From: Lutjanus erythropterus
Lineage: Eukaryota; Chordata; Actinopteri; Lutjaniformes; Lutjanidae
Reading direction: 5' to 3'
Length of the DNA: 64,000 bases
Assembly: GCA_020091685.1 (NCBI GenBank)
Contig: CM034601.1
Location: forward strand, 6,098,429-6,162,428
Positions 35,666-48,000 of the stretch are shown here, one piece after another. A program made the position numbers and the translations under genes. Below the pieces are notes generated by a model that made no database searches, had not been told where the DNA came from, and was given only the letters and a program-made list of their open reading frames with translations. Positions within the stretch are counted from its first letter, which is position 1, and the number at the start of each line of letters is the position of its first letter.

Positions 35666-37995
35666 TAATTTGCATGCAAATAAATTAATGAAATACCATA
35701 CGAATCAAACAAAATATACCCTGAAAATGCATGAAACATTAGCTAAAGAACAGCACACATAATACAAAGTACCGGCGCCGCCATCACTTAGACTGATCAC
35801 CTCTGAAACCAAGAGGGGAGAGATGAAGAAGTTGTCTGCCCATTCAACACTACTTTAATTGCACTGAGAGCTTTCAAGTGTGGCACCAGTGACATAATGA
35901 CCCTTTCTTCTTTTTCAGGTTCCTTGCTCTCGACCCAAATGATCCACTTAAACACAACCATCTTCCTAATTTACACCAGCTATGCTGTTTATTCATATTT
36001 AGAAGGATCTGGAAGTATCTGTTGCTGTGCCACTGTTTAAACTCTACAGCATTTGGGAGACTGAGGCGAAAAAGCTTTGCCCCACAGTTAAATGAAACAC
36101 TTAACTGTATGTCTTGCTGCCCATACAAAAGCTGTCTAACATAAAAGCCGGCTGCCAAGTCAAGGGGAAATATATAGAGAGGATGTCACGAGGAGGTCAG
36201 ACATTTGATCTTGAGAAAGAGGAGTGCATAAACGTCTCTTCAAGTAAAAGGTCAGGAAAAATTGTTGAGAGGGTTTAGAGAGAGATGGAGCATCCTTCCA
36301 GCATCACTAATGTTCCAGCGCCGAGGGTTTCCCTATCGATCTTTATCTTAGCCTTCATTCCCCCTCTTCTCTTACTGTGAGTATCACTATACTGCTATTA
36401 CATTTGGAGCAGTGAAATAAAACCTCTCAAGTCTCTCAACGAAACACTTACTACTTACTTATCACACTATATTATAGTGTGAGATTACACTTAACAAACA
36501 CAATTAAAGCACTTTTTCTTGTCCACTTTTAATTTCAGCGTTCTTTATTCAGATTCCACTTTTGCTGAGGCACGTATGCAAATAAAGGCCCAAAATCTAA
36601 AATGGCTCACATTATCATTCAATTAGCTATGAATGCAACACAAAGCGTAGATGAAAAGACACGTTAGCCTGGGGATGAAGGCTGTATTAGCACTTGAAAC
36701 ACTGGTGGAGTCCTATTTTTGCCCCTCTCTGAGGAATGTCTGTTTCCATCTCAGTCAGACCTGGATTACCTTTACGAATGGACTGCAGCTGGATTATCTC
36801 TCATCTATCATCTCATCGGTTTTCATGATATATATGCATAGGGAATTTGCATTCAGATTTCAGTCACTGGGGAGGGTTTGTCCAGTCCATGGGTTTGCAT
36901 GCAATCAGAACATTTAGTTGATTTAGAGTAAATCAGCCATCGTACAGACTATTTATCATACATTTTACTACATTATACATAATGTCCCCTGAAGCACGGG
37001 CACAGCTCTCGCAAATTTCCGTCAGATTAAACAGATTTGAATGAGCATGTCAGTAATCACATCATGTGCAGCTGACATCCCAAAGGAGCAGAAACACATA
37101 GAAAGAGAGAGAGAGGGAGAGAGAGAGGCCAGTTAAGGCTGTTGTCCACAGCTTCAGCGTGCCTGCTGCCTCCCTACAACGGCGGACGGATCATGAAATG
37201 TCCACCAGCAGCGGATGCGACGTGGAGAAGTAAAGCCTGAAGTTAGTTTGAAGTGTTTTCCAAATGATTTCTCATTTATCATGTTTACATTCGAACAATG
37301 CATCAACTAGAGGATCTATTAGTTTTGTGTATAACGGAACTGGTCTCCAATATGTCTTTTCAGTTTATGTATGGCCAGAGCTTCGATGAAACAAATACAT
37401 CTGACAGAGCTGCCAAACCCGTAAACCAAAGTCAGATGCAGCATCATTCATTCAGTCTTCAGAAACGGGTTCAGAGCTACATCTCTTGGATGCTGATCTT
37501 TGAACAGCGCAAGAAAACTTTGCAGCAGGTTGGTGACCCCTCATAACAGCAGAAGATAATTTTTCAAAAATGTCCAAAAAAAAGAGCTATTTATTGTTCA
37601 GTTATTTTTATGCCAAAAAAATATGTGGGAAAAAGTATTTTTATAGAACAATCTCTCTGTTTCTCTTCTGGTAAAACGTTAAAATATTTCTGATGACTTA
37701 TCTTGAGTTTTGGGACGTATACCTAAATGTACCCATTATAGTGGGATTTGAGTGACGAGCCAATCCCACCATCATATCAAACCATACATGACACATAGCC
37801 TTTTAGCTAGCAGAGCAACGTCTTAACACCAGATGTGTTTTTGGATGAAAGTAGTTTAAGTTCTAAACAGTCAGAAGCCTCTCGTTACTCATAATTTGAA
37901 AGAAAGATTCACTGCCTTGGAAATGTGTAAAAAAAAAAGTGCACAGTAAACACAAACCAAAGGATTCTTTATTAAAATGTATTCTATTTATTTCT
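35666..37995. other. Non-coding DNA with a GA-rich tract
   Basis: A GAGAGA tract lies at about 37101-37128. The stretch 36480-36970 is unique AT-rich sequence with repeated ATGCAAAT/ATTTGCAT-like octamers (for example GTATGCAAATAAAGG and GGAATTTGCATTCAG), a possible POU-factor-binding regulatory element. This is inference only. Confidence 0.4.
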
Positions 37996-38396
37996 GTCTT
38001 TGCTGCGTGATTCTTAAGAAATGATTACTAATCTTGTAGAATCAGTAGATTTTATAAAGTATTTTAATGAAGTCTGTCAGGCAGTAAGGCAGGCACTCAC
38101 TGAACAGGTGAGCAGGTCCTGTTCATTGTGTTGCATTACTCCACTTATATCATGGTTACTGACCAAAATAAATCAATAAATTGACACAAAATATTGATCT
38201 TAATAAGGGTTTTGTTGATTTAAAAATGACTGTATTGCTACTTCAGAGTCTCCAGAGGACTCAACTCACTTCAATCATAGATGGTATATTAAATAGAATT
38301 TCAATCTATTTAGTATAACATCCACAGCTCCAACTCTCTGTTTGCAGCGCTGAACTCATTTTTGGAAGTACACTTGTTACATATTGCTCCTTTCAA
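37996..38396 (+). repeat. Dispersed repeat family X, copy 3
   Basis: GATTCTTAAGAAATGATTAC, TAATCTTGTAGAA, AATGAAGTCTGTCAGGCAGT and the terminal GTTACATATTGCTCCTTTC match copies 1 and 2 in order. Its 5' part is missing and the middle (about 38150-38260) is diverged or inserted. Confidence 0.7.
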
Positions 38397-41300
38397 AAAA
38401 AGTGGGTTTGGTTTCAGCCATTTTCAGTGCCGATTTTTATAAACTTAGCAAGAAATTTGAAGAAACACCAGCATTGATGTGTTTCATCACAATACGGATT
38501 ATATAATTTACTTTACAGCTCAAAAACCATGTTTAAGTGAGCAGTACCTCTTTAAAAACAAATCCCTTATGGATATCCCTTATTAATATTCAAGCTCCTA
38601 TTTATCCACGAACATTGTTTGGCCTTTACAACTAATCAGCATTTAATCCTTCTTGTGCCAAGTACTGTTTTTACACATGACCATATGTGTCTATATGTAG
38701 AGTCTATTGGTATGTATGCAACAGCATCACTAGTCTCATAGGAAAGCATTTTGAGAAAACATGAGTCATGAAATTAACTTTCTAGAAGATATTCTATCTC
38801 TGGGCTCTGAAGCCCCTCTGGGAAACTCGGCTTTAACTGCTCTGTGATGCTCGATACAAAGGGATAACAGAAGGAACTGAAGGGTTAATGATCTGAGACT
38901 GGCGAGTCCAACTTCCTCTTGATGAAGCGATCCCCACGTGGGGTTTAGGAGACAGTTCGAAACTCGCCCTCAATTTTCAATCAATAGCTTCCTGTGGCCA
39001 AGAAATGTCTCACACAAGAATGTAATTTGGTGAACCTACAGGGTCTTAATTAATGGAAGAAGAATGTTTTCTCTGTTAAAGTCTCACTTTGTAATTTAGG
39101 CTGATAAGAGCGGTGTATTTCCACATTAAATTCACAGTGCAGCCCTAATGAGGCATAATTTGCAGATTAAAAAGGAAGGATATATAACCACTGTGACACC
39201 ATCAGTGGGAAATGGAACATTTCATCATTGATCCTTTATATGCACTCATAAAATCATCCATAATTTATATTATCGGTCTCCCATATCTGGTCCAGTGGAG
39301 CAACAACTGGTGTAGATATAATGTAGTCCTCTGATTAAAGACCAGCTATGCATCTATCAGTTACGTCGCTCTTCGTGGTGAGCAGAATAGATACCAACAC
39401 AACTGTTTGACATCAAATATTTACCAACCAATTAGTCAGAAGCCAGGCTCTGAAAGGAAGTATTGAACAGAAAAAGATGATACATGTTTCAAGATGTCTT
39501 TGAAGACATACAAAACACCATCACCCACCCTCTCCCTTTCTTTCTTTCCTCCTCCTTCCATGTTTTGATCATGAGAGTCAGTGTGAGTCATGCTAGGCTG
39601 AAGTCGGTGCCTGTCGATGAAACTAAAACGCACACTGAACCTTCTTAATAATGATCTGAGGCTTTGCCACAGGATTTCTCAAATCTTTTTCAGTGAACTT
39701 AGGCTTTAAGACTAATGCATGACACATTGAAATAAATAAATGTTTCCCTGCTCTCAATCATCAGTGATTTTTCTTCAGTCTTCTCATGAAAGATTTTACA
39801 AGCCCTGATGCATGAAAGCACATCATTTCATATTTAAATCACGTTATATGGTTGTCGCTGGACTTAACTTTAATCATAATGTACCATACCAGTGTGGTTG
39901 AAGGTTTTAGCGCCTAACTACAAATTAAATGCATGCTCTACAGTTTAGGATTTTTGGATGTTTTTCCTGCTGTTTCAAGCAGCCGTTAGTTTCCGTTCAT
40001 TTCAGCATGGTGGGAAGATCTGTGACTTGTATTATCCATCACAGGAAACAGATTTGTCATTGTCACATTATGGTTGCGGGGTAATGGAATTTTTACATAG
40101 ACTGTTTTAAAAGGTCAGCACTGTGCGACCTCCTGACAATAATTAAATTTTGATTTTTACTGGTGTCGAGGACTGCATAGGGATCCCTTGGGTCCTGATG
40201 TAATTCTTACTGGAGCAGGTGGTCTGGAACACACACACTGTGGGAGCAGGCGGTGAGGGTAATGTGTGAAGTCCATGAGAACCGGAAACTAGATGTTAAT
40301 CAAGCAACTAAAGTAATAGTTTTTGGTGGATATGCAGATATAAGCTTAAGACAACAAACTTAAGTTTGCTTATGTCTTTAGTTTAAGTTGTGCTATGTTG
40401 GCCATCTTTTGTAAATATAGAGAAATTGATAGATATCACAATAGATCTTTTTGAGAAGTCAGTTGCACAGGTTATCTTGTATGCATGTGAAGAGTGGAGG
40501 TTTGAAGAGTTACTGGAAAAACTACACCTTAAATTTCTGAAGAAAAGTTAAAATGACAATATGCAATATCCAAAAGTTGAATTTTACATAGATCATATTC
40601 ATTCAGCTTTGTTTCATTCTTTATTTCTCCCCAGGTCTTCTGCAACCCGCCCTGCAGTGGCTCCACGCCCCCCCAGTTTGGGAACCACTGGAGGGGACTG
40701 GGAAGATACCCACTCTGTGCTGCAGTTAAGAGAAGAATGATTGGCTACTGGAGGGAGGTCAAATAATGTAACCTCAGTCGAATAACGTATTTGCTCAGCC
40801 TGCATAACACAAGTGTCTATGCGCCGGGTCTTGCAGATACTGGACGACTCTGTGGTTTGTCTCACCTCTGGGTCACACAAAAATCGAAAAAAATCAACTG
40901 GTTGAAAAAAACTGTTCATGCAAAAGTGGCAAAGTGAGCTCTGAAGTATGACATCATTATGTAGAATTCAAACTAGAGACAAATACCAAAAGTAAAGGCA
41001 AACCAGATCTCCTCAGGTTATTGTAAGATGTAAATAGATTTGTAATGACAATCATCTCTTCCTACATGTTATTTAAATCATCCATATATGTTTAAATTAA
41101 TGTTGTTATTACTGTCAGATAAGCCAAAAGTTATTTGTAAACTAGGTGCTTTTTTTAAGAATGTCTTTCTTTTTTTTACGTGACATCTGTTGTATTTCAG
41201 CTACGCCACTGTGCTTCCGCTTCACTATTATTGTGCTGTTTGTGCTCCATACCATGTGATCATGGTCTTGAGTAAATAAATGAAAGGAAATTAACAAATG

Positions 41301-43870
41301 AATGAATGAAAGAAACCTAGCAGGAGCTGGATTACAAAAACAGTCCAGTCTAGGTCTCTACTGTGGTTGATTTCACAACTCAAGAAATGTGGGAGAAATG
41401 TTTCCATATTTCTAACATAAATCCTTAAGTTTTTACTCTTATATGCTGGACCATCTGCAGGGACTTCATCCTGTGAGCGAACCTTTGTTAGTTTTATGAC
41501 TTTGCATTTTCAGGATTATGTTTCATCTTCTCTCTTTTTTTTTTTTTTGCTTTTGTGCCTGGTTTCTGTTTCTCTTCATTACTGCTGGTAGCCCCAGATG
41601 AAGGCCTTACATCTTAAAACTCGCACCGTTTTCTGAATACATTTGGAAGCTGAAGAGGTCGACAAAGGAGCTTTTAAATTCAAATTCAGCTGGCGTGGGA
41701 CTCACCAACAACCACAACAAGTACCAGAAAGCTGAACTTTTGTGAGAGCGGGGTGCCCTGCAACCATAATCACACACTAGAGTTGACCTACGAAGCTGCA
41801 GATGTTTACTATGTGTAGTTAGTGTGTGGCTCGGCTTGCTGAGGCATCCAACATGGCCCCTGCCTTCTGTTTCTCCGCTGCCAAATGGAGCCTTGTAGGC
41901 ACAGCCACTGCATGCATTAGTAGGGTATTGATGAAAGGATGCAAATGCCTCGAGGCAGCATGATCTGTGCCTCAATACGATCTGAGGCTGACGCAATCTA
42001 TAGGGCTCGAGACAACAGGGTTTCCCATAGGGGATACTCCGTGTGAGGTAAACTGAGCCCCACAGTGTTATACGGTCGCCATTACAAAAGAACTTCCAAT
42101 ACAAAAGAACTGTACAATAGGATTTACTGTATTATATGATGCATTCATCTCTAAATTCCCTTGCCAGCTCTTAAGATTTGATTCACATCATTTGGCTGTG
42201 AAAATGTTTGTTTTACTTTTTAATCAATTAAATGAATCTGCATGGTGTCTGTATGCTTTATATTGCCTCCGAGTTCCAAGTTCCATCCATCACCCATTCT
42301 TGGGTACTGGGACATGTCTGACTTTTTTTCTTTTTCAAAACTATTACCCCCAACACTCTAATTCAATTTTTCGAAGAAAACATGTTTTTAAGGATTTATG
42401 TAAGTATATTAAATATATGGGATTTATGAAATGTTTTGGCTGCTTTGATTTTTTTAATTTCTAAACTTGCTCTGTGCCAGAAAACAGCCTCGTCCCAGAC
42501 AATAATTCATAAACTAAAACAAGCCGAAAATATGTTGAAAGCATCAAGATCTGAAACTAACAAAACGTACTGATAACATCAGTAAAAAAAAAAGTGCTAT
42601 TACAATCAACTTTGCTTTAAAATTAATTTTCTCATTAAAATGTTGGCCCTTTAAAGTTATGTCCCAGATTTCTGTCAACTTAAGTTATAAAGCCAACAGT
42701 TTGATCTTTTAAAGTATATTTTCTCAGCATAATTGAAGAGTAAAAATCTAAACCACCTCAAAATATAGTTTTCTTCCAGTTCTCAAGAATGAGCGCTATA
42801 TATGTCAAAATAATCTGTGTAATTAAACCATTTATACTCCAATTAATTTCTTTATTGTCTTGTTTTCATTAGTTTTACTGCTTTGTTGATTGTTTCAGAT
42901 TCAGTTTTAATCCTTTAACTCAACTCCATCGCCTGTTAAATCCCATTACTTTTACAGATGCAATGACCTAATTTCCCCATGGCGATCAATAAAGCCTCAT
43001 CTTATCTTTTTTTATGGAGCATTATAGACATTTTAATCTAAAATGATGACATCTCTTTAAATGAAACAGGCCCGGCTTCTGAAATAAGCCATGCATCTAT
43101 GAACCAAAAAAAGGGGGAAATATATCCTAAATGATTTGAAAGAAAGGAAATATATCAAGTTACACCCAGAAAAAAAGAGAGAGTGCCTTGAATTACACTC
43201 AATTTACCTCCATTTTATGCCATCATTTTGACCGATCTGTCAATGGTTTTGCCCGGAGCAGTGCAAGGACAACGCTGATGCATGCAATTCCCTGAGACAA
43301 GATAGCTCTCACATTATTTGGCAAATCATTCACAGACTGAAGTGAACTTCACGTGGACGGATCCTCGTTTCAAAAAGTCTCAGCTTTGTGAGCCAGATTT
43401 CACTGAACTGCCTGACAGAGCCTGCTTTCCTGACTTTCATTGTAATCACTGTGAGTCTAATTAATGCTACATTATGCTGATTTGTAGGTTATACATTGGC
43501 AGTCTCTCATTGTATTTGACCAGATTCAGCAGTACGGCTCTAATTGCAGCCCTCTGGGGATAATAAAGCGCTGCTGAACATTGTAACAGGATACAACGCT
43601 GGATAAAGCTACTTTTTATTACCATATATGTTTTCAGCCCTCTGGTGTTAGCCATTAATGTGTCTTGGCAAGATTAAATACAAGCTACATTATTGGAAAG
43701 GGTGGCCAAGACAATGCATAAAAGCCCACATAGTGTAGAGATTGTTTTAAGCCCAGAGGAGAGGACTGAAGCAGAAGAGCGTTAACTAGGAGCTCGCTGT
43801 CAAATGAGAGAATTGGCAATATTGTATATTTTTGTTATTGTCAATGAATCCGTAAAAACAGATCAAACCC
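38397..43870. other. Long stretch without a recognised gene
   Basis: About 40630-40690 contains CCCAGTTTGGGAACCACTGG, resembling the end of a dispersed fish repeat. A minus-strand open frame at 41607-42104 (165 codons) is the longest unexplained frame here. It has no recognisable domain, is rich in Cys, Ser and His without pattern, and I treat it as chance. The stretch 39000-39200 is unique and might be a conserved element. Confidence 0.4.
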
Positions 43871-45055
43871 CTGTGCAAAACGTAGTTAAAACAGATTAAA
43901 ATGATCTGCAAAAACTTTTCAACCTATAGTAAACCGAAAACAATACAAAGCCAAGATATTTAATGTTCAAACTGATACATTTTATTGTTTTTTGTGAATA
44001 TACACTCATTCTGAATTTGATGCCTGTAACATGATGGAAAAAAAGTTGGGACATGAGCATATTTACCACTGTGATACATCAGCTTTTCTTTTAACAACAC
44101 TCAGTAAGTGTTTGGAAACTGAAAGTCTTGAAGAAATTTTTTCTCATTCTTGCTTGATATACTTCAGGTGTCCAAGGTTTGTCATTGTATTTTGTGCTTC
44201 ATAATGCACCACACATCTTCAGTATGAGACAGGTCTGGACTGCAGGAAGGTCAGTCTACTACCTGAACTCTTTTAATACAAAGTTGGAACACGTACAGAA
44301 TGTGTCTTGATAATGTCTTGCTGAAATAAGCAGGGACGTCTCTGAAAAAGACATTGTCTGGATGGCAGCATGTGTTGCTCCAAAACTTGCACTTTCAGCA
44401 TTAATGGGGCCTTCACAGATGTGAAGTTACCCATGGTGCCATGGGCATTAACACACCCCCATACCATCACAGGTGCTGGTTTTTGAACTCTGCAGTGAGA
44501 ACAACCTGGATGGTCCTTTTCCTCTTCAGCCCAGAGGCCAGGAAGTACATGATTTCCACAAACAATCTAAAATGTGGACTCATCAGACCACAGCACACTT
44601 TTGCACTTTGCTACAGACCATCCAAGATGAAACTGGGCCCAGAGAAGTCAGCGGTGTTTCTGGATGATGTTGATATATGGTTTTTGCTTTGGTTGGTTGG
44701 TTGGTTGCTATTGGTTTTTAATGCAGTGCCACCTGAGGGGTCAAAGGTCACATGCATTCAATGTTCAATCAACCTTTAACCTCTCTGAATCTTTTAATAA
44801 TATCATGGATTGTAGTTGATGAAATCTCTAAATTCCTTGCAATTGCACTGAGTAATGTATTTAAACTGCCCATGCAGTTTTTGTCCCAACGTTTTTGAAA
44901 TGTGTTGCAGGTATCAAAGTCAGAATGAGTGTATATGTTCAAAAATAATAAAGTTTATCAGTTTGAGCATTACATTGTTTTTGAACTGTACTCAATTGAA
45001 TATAAATTGAAAAGGATTTGCAAATAATTGCTTTATATGTATTTATTATTTACCC
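43871..45055 (-). mobile_element. Decayed Tc1-like DNA transposon, copy 1
   Basis: The two flanks are inverted copies: 43890-44030 (AATGATCTGCAAAAACTTTTC ... ATACACTCATTCTGAATTTG) mirrors about 44920-45040 (CAGAATGAGTGTATATGTTC ... GGATTTGCAAATAATTG). Between them the minus strand holds a broken Tc1/mariner transposase. At about 1.18 kb the element is shorter than intact relatives as I remember them, and its outermost terminal bases are no longer recognisable, so it is inactive. Confidence 0.88.
44200..44680 (-). pseudogene. Tc1-like transposase remnant
   Basis: Minus-strand translation shows pieces of the DDE catalytic domain: WSDEST (first catalytic Asp, near 44580) followed by a stop, MVWGC (near 44465), EQHMLPSRQ, LFQQD followed by IIKTH where the family has N-KPH (near 44315), and CSPDLS (near 44245) preceded by a stop where Trp is expected. 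The pieces lie in different frames. Known role of the family: cut-and-paste transposition into TA. This copy is clearly dead. Confidence 0.85.
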
Positions 45056-48000
45056 GAATTTTAGCTGCAGATGTGGCACAGCAACAGGACAGAAATACAA
45101 GACACATTAATTGTAATCATGGAAAAATTCACCCATTACAACAGGGTGACGCAACCCCATGTTTTTAAATAGCTTTCAGGAAACGAGAAATTGAGAATTT
45201 AATAAGTTAATTGATTTGAATGTCCTGTATATTCTCTTCTGCTGAGTCACAGGTGAAGTGGCTTGTACTGTTTTTTACGTCAAACAAAAACAATGTATTA
45301 AAACATGAGGGGAAAAAAATGGAAGACAGAGAAAATGGATCTGAAAATAGATACCACAGGCTGAGAAAACATCAAATATCCATAAAGGTAATGAATAATT
45401 GAGGTTTATTTGGACTTTGGTCTTATTTTCACAGTTTCGGTCAGGATTTCTAGCAGTTTGGATTATGTTCTACTCACCAAAGTGATGTGGGCAACACTGA
45501 TACAGTTTCAGGTCTAACGCTGCCTGACTTTGTTAATTTGTTTGTGCTATTGTGTGACTTTGGTGCTTTACAAGGTTAGTTTGGATCTGAACTAACTAGC
45601 CTGTCATTTGCAAAAGCAAGCCCTATTAGTGGGCGTACTTTAAAGGGCGCATTTTCCCCCAAAATGATGAGTTATTGCAGCCCGTTTCACGGGCAACCGG
45701 CTGTAGCAATGCACGGGACCAATCCGAAACTTTATTTTTCCTATTAGTCATTTAGACCCCAGGTTTGAAAATAACAATATTACCTTTTAAAAACTGTGGC
45801 ACTACAACAAAAATTAGACCCAAGTTTTAGTTTAACACTCATCAAGGAGGATAAATATTTAAATCATCACAGCAAGATTCACGCTGCAAGAAAGACTCTT
45901 GCTTGTGATTGTAACATTCACCTCCACCACGGTAACAATATCAAAGATCTGCAGGAAAATATTTTTTTAAACTAATTTGCTGTGAAGGAGAACTCGGCGG
46001 CCCTTTCTCTGTCACAAACACAGCCACCTACAAACAAGTTTCTTTCCAAACACAAAAGACTCTTTCAAGGCTGTTTAATCACCAGGGAAAACTAAGTGCT
46101 GACCACGTCTCAAAGATAACTGCTCTATGTGTGGCCTCCACTCTTTCAAATTGTTGCTCAGGAAGAGCCGCCTTTGTTGCTCACACAGTGCTGGTAAAGC
46201 TTCTAATCTTGTCGCTTGGTTAAATCAGAAGAGCTGATAATAATAATAATTTAGTGTTCATAAATACATCATGAAAGGTAGGAAAGAGGATATCTGTCAT
46301 TAGATGAACAAACAACATTCTGGTAACTGGATTTCAGACCAATTTTAGATTTTGGGGTTTTGACTAGCCCAGTAACATACCAGTTTGTGAAACACTCACT
46401 AAATGTAGTAGACAGGTTTGCGTACATGGATATGAATTGTTTTTAGCACGACTTTCAAAGTCATGAAGATGGATGTAGTATAAAAACCAAGAAAGTCTTC
46501 AGAGGATGGAGTGGATGGGGGGGTTTCACACCAGAACAGGGTTTGATTTCCATGTGACTGTTCTCAGGAAGTAGTTATTTTAACCCAAACTATGATCATT
46601 TCCGAAACCTTACCAACTAGTTTTCTTGTCTGCAACCTTCACCTGAAATGTTTCTCAACGAGCTTTATATTGAAAGTCTTACCAGATGTTGCATTTCTGT
46701 TATTGCTCACTTGCCCACAGCTTAAGAACAATGGTCCATAACACATTAATTGTCAGGAAATCCCGCTGAGTGCCATGAAAAAAATGGAAAATTTGTGCCC
46801 ATGTACACAAATATAGAGAATTAAATACACAAACTGCTGTGAGACTGTGTTGGTTGACAGATTCTCACCATTATGGAGTAATGAACCATTAAGCCCTGCC
46901 CCTTTTTTGCTTGGTGCTCCAAGAACATTTGAGCAAGCTTGGTAGCTCAGTCAAATTACTCCTTTCCTGTTTCCCGTACTTAGATATGCTATATGCTTGA
47001 GTTGTCAAGATAGCCGAATTTTAACCCTCAATACAATAGTACAATAGCGAAAGAACAAAACTCTTTTGATGCCAGAACAACAGGCACACAAAACAGAATT
47101 TTTTGTTTTGTTTTGTGATCAATTTGCACACAGTGCTGGTACAGGAAAAGTCACTGAACACTGTCTGGATTTGCATCAGTTAATCCTGCTTTTGTCAGTG
47201 AATATTACAAAGAGGTCAAAACACCAGTTAGACTTGTATAAAAAATAGTCAAACCAGCATGATTTGGCTTGTGCCCTTCATCAGGTTCATCCTTCATCTG
47301 AGCCACAAGCTAAAATGCGTTGGTGTGACAATGAAGTTGTTCTCTATACAGCAAACGTTGCTGTAGTTTTGACATCTTTAGACCTTTTCCCTTCTCTATG
47401 CACCATGGAAGCCTAAGTTGTGGCAGAAATCCTGACTCTGTGTCTGTGAATATTATCTCATCTTTTTTGGTTTTTTCTTCCAATGGCAAAATGAAAATGA
47501 GACCGCGTTTTGGCTCCTGGGAAAAAGCTGCAATGAGGAAATAAGATTGGTTTGTAGACATACGTGTTATATGCCATGGGGCCGTGGGGTGGAAATTTCC
47601 TCTCCGCTTTTGATTTCCCTGCCTCTGATCATTAAATTTCATTGCCGACGGGGAATCTCTTCATCCCCTTGCTGGTTTGCATTTAATTTAGTCATGGTAT
47701 TAACATTTTTGTAACCTTTGTTTGTTGAGGAAAGCTATTAGCGTCGCTGAATGCTTTTAGCCACATCCTGCTTTACACCTGAGAGCCACCCGGTGTGAAT
47801 ACAATCATCTTCTTCTTGTTGACCACAGAGCAGTGGGGGGTTTGATTTCTCGCTCGAGGCACCTTGACAGTGGTTACTGTGAGAGGGAGAGGGAGAGTCA
47901 TTCACTTTTTCAAACATGTGGGATCTGAAACTGGAGCATATAGCTTGCTTTTATATTCGTATGAAGAGGCTTTTGCTATTCTCTCTTTTATTGTACAGAA

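Noticed and set aside
41607..42104. 165-codon minus-strand open frame
   Set aside because: No domain, no splice context, no recognisable homology. A frame of this length is expected by chance in 64 kb.
46925..46965. TTGGTAGCTCAGTC, resembling a tRNA A box
   Set aside because: No B box or cloverleaf can be drawn around it; probably chance.
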